NCBI GenBank assembly: GCA_030248215.1
Contig: JASANG010000939.1
Coordinates: 1-64,000 of the forward strand
DNA length: 64,000 bases
Source of the DNA: Enoplolaimus lenunculus
Taxonomy: Eukaryota > Nematoda > Enoplea > Enoplida > Thoracostomopsidae
Direction: 5' to 3'
The position numbers were made by a program, and so were the translations under genes. The notes under the pieces are model-generated. The model was not told where the DNA came from and made no database searches. It saw only the letters and a list, made by a program, of their open reading frames with translations. Shown here in pieces: positions 60,801-64,000 of this stretch (its first letter is position 1; the number at the start of each line of letters is the position of its first letter).

Positions 60801-62118
60801 TTCCGATTACAATTGAATTCCGGTATAAATTTGCTGTTCCGATTACGGTATAATCCAGTTTCGCTTTGCACCCTGCCGGCAAGTTAGCAATAATTAAAGG
60901 ACACAAATAACTAATAGACAAACCTAGCACATCATCTAAAATACCAGATCAGTCATATTAGAACTACATATTGAGCGAAACTCGGAAATACTTAATTTTT
61001 AATCAGACTATAACCAGTGAAATAAATTAAAAAGGCCTAATTTAGGCTTATTAGATAAGCTAATATGCAAATTAGCCAATCGCTCGGAGTTTGGCTTCGC
61101 TCAATAAATATTTCACCATATCAACAAAAACAAGCAACTGACAACAAAACGAAACAAAACAACAAAAACTTCCATAAGGACACCAGAAAATATCTGAAGC
61201 CGTGATACAATGTTAAATCAATCAAAACTACATATATTGAAGCAATGAACTGCGTTTCAAATTGGTTTATGACCTCAACAACCTTTCTATGATTAACCCG
61301 CAATCCACAAATATGGCTATATCCAAAATTTGTACAGGTACCGGATTAGGGTTCCACTGCTTACATTGAAATGCCACACTGCCGTTTTGACAAAACCTGT
61401 TAAATTATTAAATTTTAGTAATCAGTGTAACCGGAGCAGAACTACGGTTAGAACCTAACAGACAGATACCGCGTACTTATTTGATTAGCAGTAGTTTGGG
61501 CGCCTTGCGTCACTGCTGGCATTTGTTGTCCACATTGCTGATAGTACTGTTGCCATTGCTGATAATAAGCATTCTAAAATCATAAGTGCGTATTTGCTTT
61601 GAGAGTAAATACCATTACTTTTTAAGCTTTTACCAGTTTAAAAACAAGTCAAAACTTGATATACAACCTTTTAAAAAATTCCAGGATTAAAATTCCATGT
61701 TTTTGAAGCATCGAAAATTTCTAAGACAATCAAAGTCAATGAAGCCAATTGTGAAACATGATTTGCAAACTGCTTGTCTACCTTTGCATAATGTAATGAG
61801 CCTATTCTGTTATCAAAGTTCCATGGTGCAACGTGATAGCAAAACAGGTAATATCGCAGCAAGACTCCTATTATAAAACATATAGAGGAACATTGATGAT
61901 AAATCAATAAAATAACACGCAGAAATGAAACGGAATTGGAGTGAACGGTTGCAGTTTTCTACTGACATTGAAACCCGACTGAGTCTCAGGTAATTTCAGA
62001 GTCCCGCTAAAACAACACCACACAGTTGCACATACGCAGTACCTAAATGACGCTGACTTACGTTTTGATCATATCCATATTGCGCTGCCCCTGGAGGAAC
62101 GGAACCATTCTGTGCTCC
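42864..62118 (-). CDS. FET-family RNA-binding protein (FUS/EWSR1/TAF15-like), 5'-partial
   Basis: Thirteen exons chain in phase (minus strand): 62118-62062, 61573-61477, 58910-58830, 57313-56642, 56292-55806, 53376-53330, 48856-48726, 48432-48303, 47839-47765, 46023-45820, 45124-44897, 43476-43221, 42891-42864, giving about 830 codons; the start codon lies upstream or was not recognised. Order: Tyr/Gln-rich and Gln/Ala/Gly-rich low-complexity part (about residues 1-300), Arg-Asp/Gly-rich part (300-480), RRM (about 492-590), RGG plus RanBP2 zinc finger 1 (590-660), RGG plus zinc finger 2 (660-736), RGG block, C-terminal RGPPRHEPY. FET proteins bind nascent RNA and act in transcription, splicing and condensates in the nucleus. 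RRM plus RanBP2 finger plus RGG plus PY end identify the family (C. elegans fust-1 is the expected relative). Two fingers instead of one is unusual. One splice acceptor (45124) is non-canonical. Confidence 0.85.
43088..43160 (+). repeat. Telomere-like tail repeat in last FET intron
   Basis: AAACCTAAGC followed by AAAGATTAATCTAAAACTTA, AGCTTACTCTATTGCGGTCC and GAGGAAATGATTCGC, the conserved tail of the hexamer-repeat family. Confidence 0.5.
43221..43476 (-). CDS. FET exon: C-terminal RGG block
   Basis: Encodes a Gly/Arg-rich stretch (GGFGRGGSRGGARGGG, DRGGGRGGPRG, PPPPAFGPRGG), target of arginine methylation in this family. Two acceptors 30 nt apart keep the frame: CTAG at 43476 (adds EAGMPSLMAT) and ACAG at 43446. 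Donor CCACG|GTAAGT is strong. Confidence 0.75.
43550..43776. mobile_element. Truncated CAGGGTTCC-type MITE in FET intron
   Basis: Shares GGAACTTGAAATAATTTTCA, the ATTACTGTTG block and the right end TTCCGGTAGAACCCTG with elements at 49500-49867 and 62206-62593. The left end is missing. Confidence 0.55.
44030..44799. mobile_element. TIR element with 170-bp repeats, copy 2 (reverse)
   Basis: Reverse-oriented relative of 19584-20537: several units with AATATGCAAATTAGTTATTA and CCTAATTTAGGCTTAT, then TCGGTTCAGCCGTTCCTGAG, ending CCGCTTCGCTCAATAA. It lies in the intron before the last RGG exon. Confidence 0.7.
44897..45124 (-). CDS. FET exon: RGG repeats and second zinc finger
   Basis: Encodes GGRGGFGDRGRGRGGPGG, then NDWVCSGCGNNNFAWRHECN and QCKAPR: a complete RanBP2-type finger (W-x-C-x2-C ... 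N-N-x-F ... C-x2-C), which in this family binds GGU-type RNA. Donor TTCAG|GTAATG. The expected acceptor reads TTTTTCCG|GC, one base away from TTTTTCAG, and no in-phase AG exists upstream before a stop. So this is a rare non-AG acceptor, a mutation or a sequence error. Confidence 0.75.
45173..45434. repeat. Exact 131-bp tandem duplication
   Basis: Two apparently identical copies beginning AACACGTTATTTGCAGGGAC, in the intron just upstream of the second zinc-finger exon. Confidence 0.9.
45460..45650. repeat. CACGTGCAA-type repeat copy
   Basis: Diverged relative of the element at 26639-26828, with AATGCACGTGCAAGAAATTC and the right part GGTTTTGCTGCAAAAACTTG. Confidence 0.5.
45820..46023 (-). CDS. 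FET exon: RGG repeats and first zinc finger
   Basis: Starts phase 1 after TTTTAAG. Encodes DRGGGRGGFGGRGRGGRGGG, then GDWVCGLCGGNNFSFRQDCF and QCKAPK, a RanBP2-type finger with all four Cys, the leading Trp and the Asn-Asn pair. Donor TTCG|GTGAGT. The other open frame here (Val/Ala-rich) is a shadow. Confidence 0.85.
46024..47764. other. FET intron, no gene seen
   Basis: AT-rich intron sequence with several TGGTATCGAC-like short repeats around 47060-47240. The open frame 46312-46500 has no support. Confidence 0.5.
47765..47839 (-). CDS. FET exon: end of RRM
   Basis: Acceptor TTATTTGTAG, donor GGCA|GTGAGT. Encodes NSFPGGQRTLELSYAKMRSG: loop 5 and the fourth beta strand (LELSYAK) of the RRM, then Gly/Ser linker. 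Confidence 0.8.
48303..48432 (-). CDS. FET exon: middle of RRM
   Basis: Acceptor TTGTTTCAG, donor AATG|GTATGC. Encodes IDDNSGKLKVWLYKDKQTKK then SKGECTVTYIDASFADKAIQ: beta 2, the RNP1 strand (KGECTVTY) and alpha 2. RNP1 has the Gly-Glu-Cys/Ala-Thr-Val form seen in FET RRMs (KGEATVSF in FUS). Confidence 0.85.
48726..48856 (-). CDS. FET exon: start of RRM
   Basis: Acceptor CCGTTTTAG, donor TTAAG|GTTAGT. After GRGRDSAPDGMVEQ it encodes RNP2 and helix 1: DTVFVAGLPDSANEEMIASF then FAQAGQIK. This parallels the FET RRM start (TIFVQGL). Confidence 0.85.
49500..49867. mobile_element. CAGGGTTCC-type MITE
   Basis: Left end TAGGGCTCCAATAGGAACTA, right end GAATTACGGTGGAACCCTG. Flanks ctactatt (49492-49499) and ctacaatt (49868-49875) match at 7 of 8, a hAT-like duplication. 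Shares the ATTACTGTTGGACTTT block with 62206-62593. Confidence 0.65.
51617..51990. mobile_element. MITE with CCGGAT-rich ends
   Basis: Left CAAGGATCAACCGGATGAAC and right GGATATCCGGTCGACCCTTG are inverted copies. A related, more decayed piece is at 55063-55482. No clear target duplication. Confidence 0.55.
52121..52524. mobile_element. hAT-like MITE with perfect 8-bp duplication
   Basis: Left end TAGGGATGTGCGGATAAATC, right end CGGCAGATCCCTA. Both ends carry repeated ATCGGCATCGG motifs. Flanked by identical gttttatg (52113-52120 and 52525-52532). No coding capacity. Confidence 0.85.
53330..53376 (-). CDS. FET microexon: Gly/Ser linker
   Basis: A 47-nt exon joining the Arg-Asp region to the RRM; acceptor TTGTTGTAG, donor TTCAG|GTATAT. 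Encodes LSGSRGGTGGYGGSS. It enters in phase 2 and leaves in phase 1, which exactly bridges its neighbours. Confidence 0.65.
53377..55805. other. FET intron
   Basis: No exon recognised. Holds a decayed CCGGAT-type MITE at 55063-55482 (starting CAGGATCGACCGGATATTAA). Confidence 0.45.
55806..56292 (-). CDS. FET exon: Arg-Asp/Gly-rich region
   Basis: Acceptor CTGCTTTCAG, donor ATGAG|GTACGT. About 162 residues rich in RD, RE and RGG, such as DYDRDRDRDHRSGGNDRDRD and RDRERERERDRDRDRDSRGD, mixed with YRGGGSGGG. RD-dipeptide tracts are typical of splicing-related proteins. This sits where FUS has RGG1. Long open frames in the other frames and strand are shadows of the repeat. Confidence 0.8.
56421..56560. 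mobile_element. MITE left-end fragment
   Basis: CAGGGTGCTACCGGAATTAC, followed by AAAATTCATTTAATTTTC and an ATTATTGGTGAAACAACC block that also occurs, inverted, inside 60137-60489. Right end missing. Confidence 0.5.
56642..57313 (-). CDS. FET exon: Gln/Ala/Gly-rich low-complexity domain
   Basis: Acceptor ATATTTGTAG, donor CACGGG|GTATTT. Encodes SYTSAPSGYDFSQQQQQQHP, NQNPYAAMAGMSG, Gln runs, an Ala run (LTAAAAAAAAGFPPGFNAAD) and Gly/Pro-rich sequence. Composition is prion-like, as in the N-terminal assembly domain of FET proteins, but with few Ser-Tyr-Gly-Gln repeats. The frame stops just beyond the donor (GGT ATT TAA). Confidence 0.75.
57974..58359. mobile_element. hAT-like MITE with perfect 8-bp duplication
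   Basis: Left CAGGGTGCAACCGGAATTCC, right GTAATTCCGGTTGCACCCTG. Flanked by atgacagc on both sides (57966-57973 and 58360-58367). Subterminal TTCCGGTTCCGG repeats at both ends. No coding capacity. Confidence 0.88.
58830..58910 (-). CDS. FET exon: Tyr/Gln/His-rich
   Basis: Acceptor TTAATTTTAG, donor CTCAAG|GTATAT, phase 1 in and out, 81 nt. Encodes TAPANGYQGYEYPHQGHAAQ then AQVISQ, in keeping with the low-complexity N-terminal region. Confidence 0.7.
59194..59224 (-). CDS. Possible alternative FET microexon
   Basis: Between CCCCTTGTAG and a consensus donor CG|GTGAGT lie 31 nt that read EQNYKEIEYN in phase 0. Entering in phase 0 and leaving in phase 1, it is interchangeable with the exon at 61573-61477. 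It would give a stop if placed after that exon's phase-1 donor, but fits a possible phase-0 donor in it (CCAGCA|GTGACG). Unproven. Confidence 0.3.
59327..59480. mobile_element. MITE fragment, reverse
   Basis: Starts CAGGGCTAAACCGGAATTCC and continues with AGATGCAGGAACCGAAATTT, the right half of the CAGGGTTCC family in reverse. The other end is missing. Confidence 0.5.
60137..60489. mobile_element. hAT-like MITE with perfect 8-bp duplication
   Basis: Left CAGGGTGCAACTGGAATTCC, right GTAATTCCGGCTGAACCCTG. Flanked by acacgaca on both sides (60129-60136 and 60490-60497). Same family as 57974-58359. Confidence 0.88.
60520..60875. mobile_element. hAT-like MITE, diverged family
   Basis: Left CAGGGTGTAACCGAAATTCT, right TTTCGCTTTGCACCCTG, with ATTCCGATT repeats inside. 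Flanks ccgacaaa and ccggcaag match at 6 of 8. It begins only 31 bp after the previous element. A left-end fragment of the same kind lies at 62828-62870. Confidence 0.6.
60972..61108. mobile_element. 135-bp short form of the GAGCGAAGC TIR element
   Basis: Starts ATTGAGCGAAACTCGGA and ends CGGAGTTTGGCTTCGCTCAA. The middle has one GCCTAATTTAGGCTTATT and TATGCAAATTAG. It looks like an internally deleted derivative of the 950-bp element. Confidence 0.65.
61477..61573 (-). CDS. FET exon: Tyr/Gln-rich
   Basis: Acceptor TGATTTTAG, donor AATAA|GTACGC (weak), phase 0 to 1. Encodes NAYYQQWQQYYQQCGQQMPA then VTQGAQTTANQ. The YYQQWQQYYQQ core resembles the Y-x-x-W-x-x-YY motifs of several RNA-binding proteins and fits a self-associating low-complexity domain. 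Confidence 0.7.
62062..62118 (-). CDS. FET exon, most 5' recognised
   Basis: Acceptor CTTGTTTTAG, donor AAAAC|GTAAGT, 57 nt, phase 0 in and out. Encodes GAQNGSVPPGAAQYGYDQN, typical Gly/Tyr/Gln composition. The exon with the start codon was not found between here and the window end. Confidence 0.65.
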
Positions 62119-62205
62119 CTAAAACAAGACATTACGCGTCATCAGTAAAATACCTATATACTTTTGAAACCAGAAGCGAATACCTCACCTTCACCTAATA
62201 ATGAC

Positions 62206-62593
62206 CAGGGTTCCGACAGGAACTAATATTTACCGGAACAGGAACGAGAAATGTGTTTCCTTGCAGGAACCGGAGCAGGAACAGAGACCGGAATTTGAAA
62301 TCATTTTCATCACCGAATTACTGTTGGACTTTTGAGAAAACTTATTGCTTAAGCGAATTTTCAGCTATTTCATCGCCAAATTATATATACATTTATTAAC
62401 AATATTGTACCGATTGCAAAAACACACATTTCGAAATAACAGTTTTCATGGACAAAGTGTCCAATATTTAAATTATTATGGATAATTTGCCACAACACGG
62501 TAAAACTCTCGGTTCCTACATCTTTGGGTGCAAGAACATTAATTGAATTTTCGCACAAATACCGGCCGGAACAACAATTCCGATGGAACACTG
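62206..62593. mobile_element. CAGGGTTCC-type MITE
   Basis: Left CAGGGTTCCGACAGGAACTA, right ATTCCGATGGAACACTG. Flanks ataatgac and ctaattac match at 6 of 8. Inside are GGAACAGGAACGAG and the ATTACTGTTGGACTTT block. Confidence 0.65.
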
Positions 62594-63346
62594 CTAATTA
62601 CTAGTTGCAACATTTAAAAATAAATACCCGGACCCGGATTTTTCCAAGAAAAAACCTGAACCTGGTTTTTTGGTAGAAAAATCCGACCCGGAATTTTTAA
62701 CTTTCCGGGCAAACCTGGGCCCGAAATTTATATAACTTGAAAACTGAACAGGATCCTAGTTTTTAAAGATAGGAAAGAATATTTGTCTAGTTAACTTTTA
62801 TGGTTCATGAAGCTAAGGCTAGAGCCAGGGTGCAAAAGGAATTCCGATTCAGAACGAGTTCCGATTCCTTGACTTGGACCAAAGATACTAAACTTAAGTA
62901 AAATGTCAAATTAATAACTTAAAATGAGACATGTCATGTCCTGCATCCCAACCATTTCCATTATTCCTAATTAAGCATTCGTAATCGTAACCCAAGTATA
63001 TCTACGTAAGTTATTTATTACTCAATGGGGACAGTTAGCGTTGGTTGTACAACTATCGGATAGTCTTTAATCTATATAATTTAGGTACGATACAGTTACT
63101 ACTCAGAATGTATGCGCGTGATGTTAAAATCGCTATGCAAATATTATTCCGGGTAATTTGTGCAGGTATTTTTGTAACAGCAAACCCGGAATGATTTATT
63201 GTGAAAACCCGGACCCGTACCTTCTTGAAGCAACCCGGTCCCAGAATGTTTCGGTGAAAATAGCGGGAAAACCGGACCTGGACGCACCATCTACTAATAA
63301 CTCAACAATATATTTAAGCGCAATTTGACTTAGTTGCCTATCATTG
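62594..63346. other. Upstream FET region, no exon seen
   Basis: Two stretches of CCCGGACCCGG-type sequence (62627-62720 and 63185-63290) may be the ends of one more decayed element of about 660 bp. A MITE left-end fragment starts at 62828. Confidence 0.4.
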
Positions 63347-64000
63347 AGTGAAGCGAAACTCCAGCACAGCTGTTATGTATGCTTTCTACTCGGGGTCGAA
63401 AGGTGGATGTCCACCCCAAATAATCTCAGGAACCGCTGAACGGATTTTGGTAAACTTTTTTGTTTGATAGCTTATTATCCTGGGGCGTTACGCTCGCACT
63501 TGGGTTTTAAAATTTTAAGCCCGTTAAAAGCTACATGCTAATTTGCATAATTGTTTTGGCCTAAATCAGGAATGTTGAAATTACTTTTTTAGATATTAGT
63601 GTTGTTATAAGCAATCAAAATCAGTACTAAAGAGTTTTCGGGTTTTAGAAATCAGATTATATTATTTACAAACTTCCATAACCGATACTTGAATAGCAAG
63701 CTAATAGCTACTTTGCATATTAGCTTAACTAATAAGCCTAAACTACGTATTATATTTAGAGTTTCTGAAGGGTTTCAGGGTGCGCGCAATGTGAATAACT
63801 TGTTTATAAACCGCCAAAACAGATAATGGAATAGTTAGCTAATAGCTAGCTTATATATTATCACACGTAACTAAAAAGACAAATGAGGACTTTTTAAATT
63901 ATTTCACTGAGTATTACGGTTACTAAAGGGTTTCTGAGTGCGAACAATAGAAATAAATTGTTTATAAATCTTCAAGGCAGATAAGTAAACAGTTAGCTAT
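63347..64000. mobile_element. TIR element with 170-bp repeats, copy 3, cut by window end
   Basis: Starts ATTGAGTGAAGCGAAACTCC, then GGGTCGAAAGGTGGATGTCC and AATCTCAGGAACCGCTGAAC, then repeat units with TAGTTAGCTAATAGCTAG. Same orientation as 19584-20537; the right end lies beyond the window. Confidence 0.7.

Overview
This is eukaryotic DNA, AT-rich, intron-rich and crowded with short transposons, and it most likely comes from a nematode. Three tandem genes carry the transthyretin-like (TTL) domain typical of nematode secreted proteins. Many short tracts are permutations of TTAGGC, the common nematode telomere hexamer. Kilobase-scale introns and heavy transposon load would fit a clade I (Enoplea/Dorylaimia, for example mermithid) worm better than a compact Caenorhabditis-like genome; this last point is inference only.

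Layout. 1-4600: repeats, including one hAT-like miniature element nested in another. 4601-5759 (minus): a two-exon globin-fold gene that appears to lack the proximal histidine. 8126-8848 (minus): an unrecognised Ser/Thr-rich ORF. 9-24 kb: no convincing host gene, but a dead piggyBac element with intact ends, a 520-bp foldback element, a 950-bp inverted-repeat element with internal 170-bp repeats, telomere-like tracts and a possible 5S rRNA relic. 24.6-31.9 kb (plus): three TTL genes, each a signal-peptide exon plus a domain exon joined at a conserved phase-1 intron. 32-42.8 kb: a family of 400-430 bp TIR elements, two minisatellites, a segmental duplication and one possible Cys-rich exon.

42864-62118 (minus): a FET-family (FUS/EWSR1/TAF15) RNA-binding protein gene, 5' end not found. 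Thirteen exons can be chained in phase to about 830 codons: Tyr/Gln-rich start, Gln/Ala/Gly-rich low-complexity part, Arg-Asp/Gly-rich part, one RRM split over three exons, two RanBP2-type zinc fingers each with RGG repeats, a final RGG block, and a 28-nt last exon encoding a PY nuclear-localisation end. The introns hold many hAT-like miniature elements, several with perfect 8-bp target duplications.

The genes are not functionally linked as an operon. The TTL genes are tandem paralogues; the globin and FET genes are independent. No viral, CRISPR or bacterial system was seen. All exon joins are read by eye from splice signals and phase, without transcript support.
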